64,000 nt of DNA from Litomosoides sigmodontis. Its lineage: Eukaryota; Nematoda; Chromadorea; Rhabditida; Onchocercidae. The notes under the pieces are model-generated. The model saw only the letters and a program-made list of their open reading frames with translations. It did no database searches and was not told where the DNA came from. This document shows positions 1 through 13,916 of the stretch, in pieces; position 1 is the stretch's first letter; each line of letters starts with the position of its first letter. The DNA is taken from positions 9,796,483 to 9,860,482 of the forward strand of contig OY718807.1 of NCBI GenBank assembly GCA_963070105.1. Reading direction: 5' to 3'. The position numbers were made by a program, and so were the translations under genes.

Positions 1-1107
1 CAAAGGAGTTCAAACTTTAAATGAATTACTAAATTTATTGCGGGAAGTTGATCATGGATGGACTAATTTAAAACTCTATAACCGAATTTTCTGAATTCGA
101 AATTGTATTATTGTGCACTAATAACGAGGAATTAATGCTGTCGGAAAGCATTCCGAATAGGATGACAATTCCGCCTTCATGAACAACAGTGCACGGGCTG
201 GAACGACCGTTCGAATTAAATTATTATTCCAACTAATTTCACCAATTAGTTACATGGCTGATTTAACTAATTTCTTTGTAAACTAATTTCACCAATATTA
301 TGATCGCACATTTTTCCACGCAAATTTTGCTTCCGACAATGAAAGTTCATCGCAGCTCTGACTGCAATTTAAATTTAGGTTGCGTTATAACACTCTCGTC
401 AATTAATTATTTCACGTAGGTTTATGCAAAGTAAAATGTCCCCTTTATCACTTCTGAATATTCGCAAGTTTAATGTAATGCTATTAGTTATGCACTTTTT
501 TATTTTCATACCAAAAACAGAAGCAATGATTCTTGGGAACTTTTGACTTGAAATGTTTAAAATACCAAAATTGAAATAATTGAGGAATTTAACGATTCGT
601 GTATGAAAGTCATTATTAAATACTATTTTTATAGCTTTCGATTTCGGCTTTGGTTGTATGGGAACGGTAGTGCAAATTAACCAGTTCAGGTGCAGTATCT
701 TCCCTGTTTAGTGAAGGTACCCAAGTGCTTAATTTCAAATTTTAATTCCAATTTTGTGAGAAAAACAAGATTCTAATCCGTGATAAAGCTAGGGTGTCCA
801 TTTCTCAGATAACAAATGAGCTGATAAAAACTTTTCAAAAAATTTTGCCTTTATTAATTGAAATGATTTCTTCCATTGATTTTATTCTAACATTTTCGTC
901 ATACTTTTTAAAAATTGCTCCACAAATTATTGGCAATTAAAGCAGCTTTTTTGAATTTTAAGGGCATTTTTTAACGGAAGGGAGTTGTTGTTTGATCAGT
1001 TGAAGATAATAGTAAAATTTATTTTTCAAAACAGCTTTATATTTCAAAAACTTTAATTTGTGAAGGAAACGAGTAGTGGAAAAGGTGCTAAGTGCAATGA
1101 GTAATTG

Positions 1108-1468
1108 CTAAGTTACTTCAGTCGCTTGACAGCCAATGTGCGAAGTGAGCAGTGATAGCGAGTGATAATCAATCACGCGAAGCAAGCTGATGCAGACCGA
1201 GCGATCATTCAAAATGACGCAATCCGTGTGTTTCACTACTGCGGCTGCGATAGCGGGCGGACTGATGCTCAGACAGTTCCGGAACATATATTTCCTGACG
1301 AGAAGGTTCATCAAAACTGCTGAGCCACTTGCAACCGCAACCTCACTCGTTCCTTGTCCCCCACAGCTTAGCATTTGCTCTGATTTACCGGAAAGTGGAA
1401 TAATAACTTTATTAAACGGTAAACTGGATACTGGAACGATCTCCAACCGCTGTGAAATGATTCAATAG
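1108..1468. other. exon-like patch open on both strands, strand unresolved
   Basis: This patch is visibly richer in GC than its surroundings. On the plus strand an ATG at 1190 opens 92 codons, including a short hydrophobic stretch and a Pro/Ser/Thr-rich end. On the minus strand 112 codons are open, and the reading frame extends a little further upstream to a good acceptor (TTTCACAG read on the minus strand near 1455). I recognise neither protein. It could be one internal or terminal exon of an unknown gene, or a chance open stretch. Confidence 0.22.
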
Positions 1469-3122
1469 GAGAGCGAATTATGGGACTTCGCTCCAATCGA
1501 TCGGTCTTATAATTCTAAAGTACAGTATTAATTGTCAGTATACGTACGGATTATTACTCACTTAGTATCATCGAGCATCGAGTGTTTCCAGCCGGAAATA
1601 TCATCCGCAAGACTGACTACAAAGCAACCAAAGTTCAGACTGTTGTCAAATGCTCGATCGTTCTTGCAATTGAAAGTATTTATTAGCTTAGTTTGATGTT
1701 TCGAAGAAGACGTAGCAAATTAACATTAGCACTTCAAGTGCATGCCTGTGTAGGAAAACATTTGTGTTAGGTCCCACTCTCGAGTTCAAATTTCAATTTT
1801 TAAACCTTTCTTTTAGAAGCAGTAAGAACTGATGAATTGTTAGTTCTAAGACTTCTCAATGTAAATTTATTGCAAATTGATTTTCGAAAATTTTACATTT
1901 TAAAACTTTTTGAATGAAAGAAATTTATTCTTTTTTTTCTCAAAAAAACGCATTTAGCATTTAGCATTTAACATTCCGCAAAACTTCTTCGAAGTACAAA
2001 AATAAAGAAAAAAAATTGTTTCTGAAAAGATTTGAGGAAAAGCTAAACCTTATAAATTATGCATAAAACGAAAATTTTTTTTCCAAAGAGATTTAAAAAG
2101 CTATGCTATGTTTTTATTGAATTCATTAGTGCTTACTATGCTTGGTTGATTAGTGCTTATTACATTCCACTTTTTTTTCTTCACAAAAAAATCTGGTAGT
2201 ATTAAATACAATGTCTGAATAGATGATATGAACGAAAAATCATTTTGTAACAAAATTTATTCAAAATTTCATGATAAGAACTTTTCAGTAATTAAAACAA
2301 AATTTTGTAAAATTTCCTTGTGAAAGATACAAAATAGCAAAAAACTGGTGCATTAGATGTTCTGCATGTCATAGCGGTTCCCGACATTTTACATTTCGGC
2401 AGTGTTCAAAGAATGACGTCAGTTTATCACTTACTACTCAACTTATCACCTTAATTTAAATATTAATTCATGGTCGATTAACGAAATCAACGGAATTTTC
2501 ATTGTTCATTAAAAGGAACGAACACTCAATGAACTGAAGTTAATCACACCGCAAGAATCTAAATGATCAAATCTTCTTGGTCATTGAAAAAAAAAAACAT
2601 GAAAAGAATCATATTTGACAAAATTTAACCCTTTCAAATGGTTTATGAAACTGGGCTAACGGATAAAAACTATACATTTTTGGCATGAAATCTTTTTTCT
2701 CAAAGTTTCGAAAGCAAATTTTGCATGCATGAATTAATCGTCCATAATGAAGCGACTAGATTGGATTCATTAATTCCTGCAAATTTTGATAAAACGAGAG
2801 AAAGCAAAGTGCTAATGAGCGAATTCTGAAAATAATCGGCGTAAATTTAAGGAAATGTTTCTCTCTGACTCACTTACTGCTTATTTGAGCAAAATTTTTC
2901 GTACTAATTTTAAAGTAAAATATTTTAATGAAATCAATATTGTCTAACGACATATTGCACTACTAAATAAATGTAAAATGTGAAAGATGAGTTAAGAACA
3001 TGGAAACAGTTACAATGTAATAAACAAATCTGAAATCAAAAGAAAACGAAATTAAAAGGATTTCAGGAGAGGCTTGAAATAAGTGCCTCACGCTTATTAG
3101 TAATGTGCAATATATTTTTTTA

Positions 3123-3129
3123 TGTGTGT

Positions 3130-3172
<43 letters not shown>
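3123..3172. repeat. (TG)n microsatellite
   Basis: About 25 nearly perfect TG units with one TA interruption. Open frames running through it encode only His-Thr or Cys-Val repeats and are artefacts of the repeat. Confidence 0.95.
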
Positions 3173-3173
<1 letters not shown>

Positions 3174-4862
3174 ACGCCCAATAATTAATGTGGGAGGCGA
3201 CAGTTGTCAACTTTTCTCTAAAATATTTTTTTTTCTTTTTTGTAGCAAAAAAAGAAAACAAAAAATGCCTTTTGATAAAATGGAAATGAAAAAATGCGTG
3301 ATCAATAAAGACATACTCATAAGGATGAGAAATGACCGTACTATTATGAAATGCATTTTTAACTATCACCGCCAAAGGCACCGCTCTTTCGCCATTACAT
3401 CAGAACTATTATTTTGTTCCTTTAAATAATTATGACACTTAGCTGCAACAAACAACGACCAACAGGAAATTGCTATGCCAAAAAATATGCTAACACTCAT
3501 GACCATTTGATCTGAAACTAAATTATACTTTAATCTTAAACTTTCTTACACAAATTATTCCGAAAAAAGAAAAGAAAATGTTTTGTTGTCGTTTTTCCAT
3601 AAATTTTCAAATCTACATTTATTATTCACCCAACAACAAATAAAGCGTTTTTAAATTTTCCAAGGAAAAAATTTAATAGTACTAGCTGAAGACAAATTGC
3701 AAGAAACACTGAATCCAGTCGGATACATATGTGCTAAGTAAAAATGTGTGAAAATGGCTCTATTAATTAATTAATAATAAAAATTAGTGATTCGAATGAT
3801 AAGGTATGAAATAAAGAACTGTCTGGGTTAATAAGGCCATGCGGTTGTGACGCATTATTTCAAATATTTTCGCCATAATTTAGGATTAATTTTTTTTTTA
3901 AATCAAAACGTAAACTAACCAAATTTCCTATAAAATGTCTGTTTTTTATACGTTATTGTGTAATATAAAGTATAAATAGCCAAAATAAAAAAGCCTGCAC
4001 ATTGCACTATCTGAAAAGGAATTCAGCTTTCAAAAGCATATTTAAATATTAAGCAATTACTTTGCAGGAAGTTTTAACTTCATTATCTCAAATAATCATT
4101 GGAAAATAGCAACAATAATAATGTGACTTCAATTAGCTAGCAATAATTAAATTAAAAATTTACGGTAAAACTTTAATAGATGGCATAAGCTCATTATTTT
4201 ACGATTCTTTCATTACGCCTATGTTATTATTTTCAAATTAAAATATTATGGTGAAATTAAAATTTAGTGATAAATTCCATGGTGAATTTAAGGTTAAAAC
4301 TGTAGCTATAATCATATTAAATTCACTACTATCCAAGCACTGCAAAAAGAAAAGTTTAAGTAACGGAATGTTGCTTGATGAAAGGAGAAAGTGACAAAAA
4401 TCATAAATTCCTTTAATCGAAAAATGCCCCGTAAAATCAATATTGGTTACTGTTTGCTAAAGGTATGAATTTAAATTTCATTAAATTGCCATCACAATGA
4501 ATTTATAGTAATTTGCATTATGACATTAGACCTTCAAAATCTAACACATAAATCGCTAAATCTAAATATTACTTCATTTTCTTGCTTGCTCGCTAGTTAA
4601 AAGTTAAAAGCGTCACACTCAAGTAAACTAATCAATAATGCTAATAAATCAATCTTAGTAGTTTTTAGCATTGATAATTTTTTCATGCAAATCATTTAAT
4701 TCATACCACTACTTTTTAATTAAAATTTGCAGAAGAGAGCGATCTAATTGGTTACACAGAAAATAGTTTCACGTCAGTTTTGTAATTCTGCTTTTTCCCT
4801 CCTTCTTCTTCTTTAAGACAATCGACAACAATTCCATCGATAGTCGTTAAGATTTTAGTAAA

Positions 4863-5388
4863 TTAATTGGAAAAGAAAAGTAAACGAACGGATGAGACAA
4901 TGAATGGTATTAGAAATGCTGGTTTTTCGTAGTATAAGGCGTAAAAAATCATCGTGGCGGTAATGGCATTGATAATTACCAGTGTGATATCAAGCACGTG
5001 ATTCACGGAATAAACTCCAAAATACATGCTAACAGAATTGAAACAACATAATATCAAAGCGGACGTTGCGACGAACAGTGTTGCCATCTGAAATAAGCCA
5101 ATAAGCAAAGTGCGCTTCAGTCACGCACTTATATGCTTCAACGCTTTGCAACAGCAACGCGTAAACTAAATGAACAGAAGAAAGTGTGACTTTCTTGGAT
5201 ATTCTTGCCTAAATTTTGAAAAGTCGAAATTCTTGAAAAATATGAATTGAAAGCAAAAACTGGAAATATATGTAGAAAGCAGCTACCTTAATGTGAACGG
5301 TACCACCGCAGCATCCGTGAGAAGAGTAGAGATCACCGTCGTAATCATCAGCGAAAAATACTTGACAAGGCAGGCCAAAACATCTCAT
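4863..5388 (-). CDS. LAPTM-like small multi-pass membrane protein, 5' exons only
   Basis: Two exons join in phase 0: 5388-5287 (from the ATG before RCFGLPCQ; donor GTAGCT) and 5087 downward (acceptor TTTCAG). The first ends in a Cys-Cys/His motif, CCGGTVHIK, just before the first membrane helix. This arrangement resembles nematode proteins related to lysosomal-associated transmembrane protein 4 (LAPTM4). The second exon gives helix 1 (ATLFVATSALILCCF), helix 2 (HVLDITLVIINAITATMIF) and the start of helix 3. It runs to a stop at 4863, or leaves earlier at a GTTCGT donor after 4890, which would leave room for a fourth helix in an unseen exon. The first exon also has an acceptor (TTCTAG) upstream of the ATG, so a further 5' exon or trans-splicing is possible. 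Family assignment rests on the motif and topology only. Confidence 0.42.
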
Positions 5389-7672
5389 CTTCCAGGATGG
5401 TGATACTTTATACTCCACCTAGAAGTTTTTCATCAATACCTTATTTTCAGGTCCATATTACAAATCAAATTCGAGCTTAATTGAAAATTAAATTTTATGA
5501 AAATCAACTTCAACTTAGTATTTCTCTTCCTCTCATTGTGGCAGGCTTTTTAGTTTTCTAATAAGGAAGCGAAATGAGTGTGTTGAAGTGTAGAAACAAT
5601 TTACTCCAATGAATGTATGAAGTAACTTTGGCTTTGTATATTATTAGCTAATTGCATCGTCGAAAACGATTCATTAAATTTCAAAAAAAAAAGCAAGCAA
5701 AAAATAATTGCGATAAATTACTGCGCAAGCTGATCATAGCGATAATTATAAGGAGGAGAATAACAGTGATGATAAATGGTAATAATGAGGGGCGTTGGAA
5801 ACGTGCATTGCTAGTGCAATGCGAATGTGCCAGTGACGCTATACGTAGACGCCAGTGATCCTTTTTCCTTACGCCAGGATCGTAAACTATTCCGCCATTA
5901 ATTACAGCCATTAATTAGCATACTCTCTCTTAACAGCTCTCGTAATTTCACTTCATTTTTGCTTTGAAAGTAAAGAGTCTATTGCAGAAATCAGTGATGA
6001 GAAACGCATTTATCATTTCAATTTGTCATTTAAATTTTATCGTCGTTAATCAATGCTTTCTCGCCGCCTCCTTGCCAATCCTTCATCATCAATAGGAGGT
6101 GTGATTTTTGAAAGTTCAAAAATTTCCACAGTTATTGGATGTGTAGCTAGCTGCAAGGATATAACGGCTTTATAAGATAACATTTACAATCAATCATTCC
6201 CACCATTAATAAAAGAACACATGATAAATTGCATGTCATATCCAATTTAAAAATTTCAATTATGACTGCCCCGTTTTCGAGTTATCGTCGTATAAAACGG
6301 TGGTATTAATGATGGAAAGATTAGTTATAATGGAATTAGTTCTACAAATGAGATCGAAGAATTTCAGTTTTATTTTACAACTGTTTCAGCATTAAATTAT
6401 GAAATTGCAGAAGAATAAATTGTTGCAAAACAATATTGAAATATCAGGCACATAAATATGCCAAAAAGAAAATTCCACTGTAACTATTAGTTTCTCTCTC
6501 TTTGTCCTCTTTGCAGTAATTTTTTTATTATTAAAATGAAAGAAATTTAATTTGAGTGAACTGCAACTCTCAACAGTAATTGCTGATGGGTTGCTAATAA
6601 AATTACCAAATTTCTCTTTCATTCCTCAGCAATAAATCTTGCAATTAAAAATTAGTTAAATTTTTGTGAATTAAAAAAATAAACAAGCTTACGTTTGTTT
6701 TTCTCTCATATTTGCTTCAGGTGAACAGCGTCTTATCACTACCGTTTTTATTTCAGTTAATTAATTACAAATGTCTATCATTCTGAAAAGTAGAACGCTT
6801 GTGAGTCAAAGAGATTTCTCGACACCGAAATTTTTTCCGTCATTTATTTCTTATTTTAAAGCTTTTGTATTACTACTAAATTTTCAGTCGAAAAAAATTG
6901 TTGTTAATTAAATTAGACAGCAAAAATGTGATTCATTGAGGAATTGAAAGATAAAAAGCATAATGATTAATAACCGTTATCGAACCGAACGAAAATTAAG
7001 TGATAATTACTGCAAGAATTTTTCTGCCACTCTCGTATTTAAATTAAAGTACTACGATTAAACATTTCTCACTTCAAATAAGTTAAAACTTCAACACTTT
7101 TCTCATTAATAACTTCTTAAGATGATAACAATGAAATAGTGTCAACTGACTTTTGTTTTCCAACTCTGTTCAAATTTAAACCATTTTATCAATCCATTTT
7201 CACTCTTTTCCCCACCCATTAGCTTTGTTTCAAAAGATAATTTTTTTCGCTAATTTCTGGTTTTTCAATTGTATGTTCGTCTACACTTCCACTGTCGTTT
7301 GTTTCATTATTGGCCTACTAATTGTAGGACGCTTTGCCCTGAATGACCTCAAGTAACATGCTACTATGATAAACATTTGTGATGGATAGCTTTGAAATGT
7401 TTACAGTAAACTTTGAACGATTTTAAGTATGACTTCATTGTTTTTCAAGCAAACTTAGAGTGACCAGAAATATATTCAAATTTTTGAAATGGACGTAAAA
7501 TGAGCACAATGTGATTAATTAAGGCAAAAAATTGCTGGATGAGTATGTTGTGAGCGTTTGGCTTTGATTATTTGTGTGCACAACAATACTTGATAATATC
7601 GAAAGGTTTACTGGGTGGAATTGGTTGGTTTAAGTTAAGCAATGGGATAATAATTGAGGATTGGGAATTCAG

Positions 7673-7785
7673 CAGAAGTAAGGAAAGCTAAGGAGCAACT
7701 TGTCGCGTTGCTTCTCCGTGAGATTGAGGATGTGCGGCGTCGCTGCCACAAAGGAGTAGCTGAGGTTGAGAAAGTGTTGAAATAG
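7673..7785 (+). other. orphan coiled-coil-like terminal exon candidate
   Basis: A good acceptor (GGGAATTCAG) is followed by 37 codons ending in TAG. They encode a strongly helical, charged segment (…KAKEQLVALLLREIEDVRRR…VAEVEKVLK) with heptad-like spacing. GC is higher than in the flanks. No partner exon was found upstream, so this may be the last exon of an unseen gene, an old exon, or chance. Confidence 0.25.
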
Positions 7786-10700
7786 TTTAGTCAAAAATGG
7801 ATAAAGAGGGATGAGTGAGTGATGAGTAATGAAATCATGGAGAAGGCAAAGAAGGAAAGGGTTCCGCTAGCTAAGTCAGTTTATATACCGTCGTGTGTGG
7901 GCGCTACCATGAAGAGTACGAGTTACAGCACACAGTGATGGTTAAGTAAGCTTGTTGCATTCAAATGATCAAGGTTAATGTAACTTTGTTGGCAGACCGA
8001 CTCACAACCTTGTGAAATTACACTTATGAAATCAATCAGTTAACTGCCAAAAAAGCTCGTAAATGACGTAAGCAGTTGCCTTTGTTTAGATGTCGAAAGC
8101 CGAAAGCGATTGCAAGATACACGATATGCAGATGCAACAATCTCACTGTGACTCAATGCTGAGATCTTATCGATTTTTACAACCTTCCTTCCTTAAGTTT
8201 CTCTCGGCTTTCCCCACAGAGTATAGCATTCAGTAAAGTAGTAAGGGATTAAGGTTACTACTACTTCATTACAACATTATCATCAATTAATCGCTTAATG
8301 TTAAAACTATGCTAATTTTAATTCTACGGTAAATATTAACACTTCGTAGCAATGGCAATGTGCACTAAGAGAAAAGGGCGCAAAAGTTATTGTTGCTGAA
8401 ACAATAAGCTGACAACAATTGTTGTATTATTACGCAAAAATAGATGTATTAATTAGAACAGATGTATTTATTAAAAAGTAAATACGAATATTAATTGGCT
8501 AACATTTTTGTTCTAATAAAATATCGGTCATTACTAGCTTGTTCGATTAAAAAAGCAGATGTGTTAATTAGAGCATAGGAGTTATTATCCATCATTTACC
8601 GAGTCAACAAGCTAATAATAATTAATCTTTTGTTGGAATAAAAATGGCAGCATTTAACTTAAATGCAACGAAATAATGTTTGATTTTCAATCAAAATGTT
8701 TATCAGTTAATAAACGTAGCGATTAGTGTAGGAGGACTGATATTAAATTTCAATGATCACATCTCAAAGTTGTCCGGCGATCATCTGCTACCACTTGTCA
8801 TCAATTCACTTTCTCTCTTTTAGAGCTCTTTGAAAATTTTAAAAGCTAAAAAGAAAGCAGCACATCAATTATGTTTGGTTTGTTGTAGTGTCGGACAAGT
8901 CAGAGCGGATGGTAGGCAAATCGATGAAAAGACTAAAACAATAATTAAAATTAAGAGAAGGCAAATCAATAAGTATAAAATGTAAACAGAACAATTTCGT
9001 CTTAGTCAATTGATAATCCTATAAAATAAATCGAAAATAAAATGTAAAATTTAAATGTTGTTCTTTCTTCAAGGAAAAATACCCAGAACGTAAGTGATAA
9101 GTAATCAGCGATATATCTATCGATTGCTCGACTTCGATCACGTTTTGCAAATCAATCAAGAATTTACTTTGAGAATTTACAAAGTCCGCTTACGACATTA
9201 ATTAGTAGCTGATCGATGCAATCACTAACTATTGCTGTTTTTTCTGATTAGCTTTTTTTATCATTTCTTATTTGATACTTTGAAAATTCAAAAAAGCACT
9301 ATCACTGCCAATTAATCTTTTGTATTTAAAAAAAATTTCAGAAAAAATTCAAATCTTTAATTTGAAATAAAAAATTATCATTTACTAATTAACAAAAACA
9401 ACGGGATTTGTCCCAATTAATAATTCTCAGTATTTTTAACTCACATTCGCCATTAATTTTCGCACGCATTTCTCAAAAGACTTGTTATTTATTAATTAGT
9501 TTGAAGATACCATATAAAGCATTTCTCAATTAAAAAATCAAAAAAAAAAACCTTATTAATACCTAATATTTTGCGTTTACCTGTCCTTTCTCTTAACATA
9601 AAATTGAAAATTCTTTAAATTATTCCCACTAAAGGTAATTGTCTAAATGATAACGTTTATTTTTTAAGACTTTCTGCTTGTTCTATTAGCATCACAGTTC
9701 GCTACAGTCTTCCCCAATTTCCTTCTAATCATTTCATTGCACTAAGAAGCAATTCACGACAGTTTACTGACAGTACGACAGCTTATCCTAATGAATATTA
9801 CTGGTCAACACTGAACTTTACTATCAATAAGAAATAATATTTCACATTTCATTACTACCACCTCTATTATTACCTATTACTATTACTATTAACTTCCCTA
9901 TTAAGCTTGGTTGGACAAAATTTTAAGGGTTAAATTCTTAAATTTTTGAATAAGAAAATTTATTGCAATTTACATCGATAAATAAAAGAGATAAGTTTGA
10001 AAGAATGCGCTGATAAGAAAAAACAAAGACGAAGTGTTGTAGTTCGACTATTTGTTAAATGCCGAAATAATCGTAAAATAGATAGGCCATTGTTAAACTG
10101 TTTTCAACTTTATTCAGTTTGTTGACTAAATAAATGCCATTTCAAATGAGTATTAATCAATTCTAAAAGTTTTTATAATTTCAGTTTGATCTGCTGAATC
10201 GTTTGATCTTTGACCCCATTTCTTCCGTTTTTTTAGTTCAATTTTTCCTTTTCAAAAACCAATTTTTTTTTGTTCTAACTCAATGCATTTAAATTTTATT
10301 TCACTTATTGAATTACACTCATTTATTTTGCATTTTTACTGCTGAAATTATTAGTAGCAAGGTGAATTAATAGACTTCCCACTTTGCTATTACGTGTTGC
10401 TTGTTATTTGTAAAGGGGCACAGACAGTCGCTCCACGTAAACACACAAATACTGTGGTAGGCATTAAGTGTGATATTTACACGGACATCACTTTTCGTAT
10501 AGTGTTGTCGACGTGAAATATAAATTTTATAAGCTAAGTTAAAATAACCTGAAATTTAAGGCCTGAAATAACAGTTGGCAAAGTGTAGTACGTTGCACGT
10601 TCTTCTTCATTTCTTTGTTAACTTCGAATTTAATACTAAAATTAATGCTTAAGGAAGAAACTTTTTTCGTTTTTTTCTTTGTTCTTCTTTTTACCGTTCT

Positions 10701-11163
10701 TCTCTTAAAATTCATTGAGTTTAATACTTAAATTAGCCATCAATGATTTCTTTTTTCTTTGACTTCTTTTCCTTCTCTCTGCCATTATCGGTTTTGTATT
10801 AAAATTCACTTGGATTCTTCTTACACTTTTTTTCTCGCTAAAGTGAGCTTGGAATTTAACATTTTAATTAGTTCTAACGTCCGCTAAAGTAACACGTGTA
10901 TGGAGAAGTGACCAAATACATAACAATTAATAGTAACAATAATAGTAATAATAATTACAATTATAATATGGTGATAATACTAATAAATAACAATGCAATT
11001 AGATATTGGAAGAAAAAAAGACAGCGTTAGTTGATAATTTCAAAGTGATAAGGGATGGATCAAGCACAGTGATGCTATCATTTATCAGTGAAATAACAGA
11101 ATGAAAGGAAGGGGAAGTGAAGATGAACAAAAGTAGGATGAATAATGAGAATAAAACAATTGA

Positions 11164-11195
11164 CCATCCACCTGTCCATCCATCCATCCGTCCAT
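11164..11195. repeat. short CCAT/CCGT tetranucleotide repeat
   Basis: About seven imperfect CCAT-like units. On the minus strand they read as a Met-Asp-Gly-Trp-like peptide, which I treat as a repeat artefact. Confidence 0.7.
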
Positions 11196-13916
11196 TCACC
11201 TGTCACTTGTCTCTTGAATTGAGCATATTCGTAGTGACAGGCAATCCGTCGCACTAACCAACCAAATAATAGGCGAATAAAAACAAATTAAGACGGATTT
11301 TTATCCGCACTGAACTGTTTTCACTAACTTTGAATTATTAAAATTCAAATTTAAAACATTTCTAGGCAATTATTGCAAGTTTTTGAAATGCCTTTTAATT
11401 CTATTTATTCTCACCTCTTTCCTGCTACTGACTTACAATCCATTGCTTTTAAAATCTTCAATGAATTTGAATATTTGCTAAGATAGAAAAGCAAAGATAT
11501 CGATGTTTAGCTGATCTGTTTGCTTTCAATTAATTTACTTCTTAAGTTCTATTGCAACTTTCAAATTATATTACTGCCTGCACAATTTTTCAAAGAACGC
11601 ATTTAAAGAATTCAAAAAAAAAAATGCAAAAATGCATTTATTCCATTTATCCATTTATCCCGTAAATCATAGATTTCGAATTTAATTTTAACAAATTAAC
11701 TAAAAGAAATGAAAAATTTGCCTGTCTGTTAATTCTTATTTGAAAATAAGTGTAATGACTACGTTTTATGCCATTCACCAGAAGAGTTTAAAGAAAAATT
11801 GAAAATGGAATTTACGAAAAATTGAAAAGGAAAAAAATCCACTCAAACTAAGTCGCTAATTTTGACTTTCCTTATTGCACGAATCCTTCATTTGATTATT
11901 GATTGTTGGTTTTCATCAAACGAATTTCTTTGTGTTTTTTAGAAGAAATTCAGGTTATTGCATTTTATTTTCCATTTATCCCAATTTTCACCGAATTTCC
12001 AGACAAATATTTTTGACTTTCATTTCTTTTTTTGGAAGTTTTCATTGTTCATTTTTCCTTTCGCAGTAATAATCTTTCGTTTAACGCTCAAACACATCTT
12101 GTCAATTAATTCACTTACTTGTTTTCGCAGCCGTAATTAATTAATTACAGGTGAGGGAAAAGAAGGCTTGAGCATTCGTTCGTCACATATCCGTGAGTTT
12201 AATAATAATCAGTTAATTCATCACATCTAAAAGTTACAATGAAAATTTGTGAAGCAAAATTAATTTAGTTTTTTGATTGATAAAGAAATGCTATAATTTA
12301 GGATATCAGTAAGACAAGTCAGCCAATCAATATTAATTTTCATATTTAATGATTTTGCCGCTGCAAGCGATTTTTTCCTGTTTTTTTTTGTTAATCCATC
12401 GAAAAATTTAAGAAAACTTACTTAAACTTGCTTAAGTTACTGGAGGTTTTCACCTATTATATCTATCAGAGATGACAAAGACTATCATTACTTCTGTTTG
12501 CAATTAAAGCAATTCATTTTCATTAAATACTACTGTTACTACCATCTGCTTGCCCAGAAAGAAGTTATACAACTAAACATTTTGTTTTTTGATAAATATT
12601 TTATGAAAAGACGGAATCAATTCATAATTAACGCCGGTAATTAATTCACGGCAAAGGATTAAAAGTGGAGATTAAACCTGAACTGTTTAATTACTCTAAT
12701 TACTACAGCAGGGAAAAAATCGCTATTGCCTTAATCTTCTGGGGAAAGGAATGAGATAAATTGATGAAACAAATTGACAACGTTATTGGCATATAAATTC
12801 TGGTTATTTTAAAACGGTAAAATCTTAACTTACAAACAGCAAGTTCGTTTCCCTTCTAGCAATGAGCTTTTTTGCTTCAATTTCTATTTTGCTGTGAGAC
12901 GAAAAAAGTGGGGACGAAAGAAAGCCGCAAAGCTGATAGTTAGAAGCAGTAAAATATGCCAAAGGTTGGAAAAAAATATTTACTAAATTTGCATTCGCTC
13001 ACATAGCTTTGCTATCCTTCGCTTTCATTCTCCTTCACTGTTACCGTTCTTGCACACTCCCACACCTAAAAACTCTGCATTCCTGCAAAGGCACGTATAC
13101 ATGCATGCCTACACTGATGTATACGTTTGATACGTGTACATATGCGTGTAAACAATCTGACTGGACTGACACGTCTGAAGGCATATTCATATACTGGCAA
13201 AGCGGCTCTCATTTTTATCATAAAACATCCATAAAAGATGGCGGAATTCGTCAGCAAGCGATTGCTTACTTCTTCTTTTCCTCCCTTTTATTTGCTTGCT
13301 CCATTCGTACTTTGTTAACTGTCCAATTTCTAACTCATTCCATGGACTGACCGCTTGAAATTTGTATTCCTCGCCTTGCTAACACATTCCAAACAGTTAT
13401 TACTGCCTCCTTGTCTGCTTGAATCCGTTAATTTACGGAGCCATTTGCCTGTCACATATGCAAATGTCGTCGTCATCATCTTCTCCGTCTTCGTCATTAT
13501 CGTCATCATCACGGCAGTCTGCTTCTTCTATCTCGTCCGTTTCACGCCGCCGCGCATCCTTCATTCACTTCGAAAAACTGGTCCTCTTAGAACGTGAATA
13601 GAAACGATGTTGTTCTTATCGTTACCAGTATGATAAAAATATTGCGAAAGATATCGGTAAGTTCCACTTCCAGTTCTATTGCTTTCATCCTCTCATCTGT
13701 CAGCAGTAATCCCTCCACCCTCACAATTTCACTATTTTAGCCGCCACTTTAAAAAATTAAATTATTATTGAGTGGAAATCTTTTTCTTATTACTCTAAAA
13801 ATGATTTACCGAGCAATTATCCAATTGATGATAATAACAGTTTTGAATAAAATGTTAATTTTAATATTTCCTCCGGTACTGCTCCTTGTAATTCTCACTT
13901 TCAGTTTTTTAAGGTA

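Larger units (their letters stand above)
1..4862. other. gene-poor AT-rich region
   Basis: I see no gene that I can defend in this stretch. It is AT-rich with many stops in all frames. It contains a TG microsatellite (3123-3172) and one more GC-rich patch at about 1108-1468 that is open on both strands; both are listed separately. The last part may hold the missing 3' exons of the LAPTM-like gene on the minus strand, but I could not identify them. Confidence 0.5.
5389..13916. other. long intergenic or intronic AT-rich region
   Basis: There is no convincing gene in 8.5 kb. I see one orphan exon-like stretch (7673-7785), a short CCAT-type repeat near 11164-11195, and a somewhat more GC-rich area at 13000-13600. 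That area is open in several overlapping frames but has no start or splice pattern I trust. The final part presumably carries the promoter of the Q-rich gene that starts at 13917. Confidence 0.5.

Noticed and set aside
3097..3429. Open frames with poly-(His-Thr) or poly-(Cys-Val)
   Set aside because: Created by the TG microsatellite.
13009..13601. Overlapping open frames on both strands, one with a hydrophobic Val/Ile-rich stretch
   Set aside because: The hydrophobic frame comes from a GTCATC-type repeat, it has no ATG start, and three frames overlap; none has splice support.
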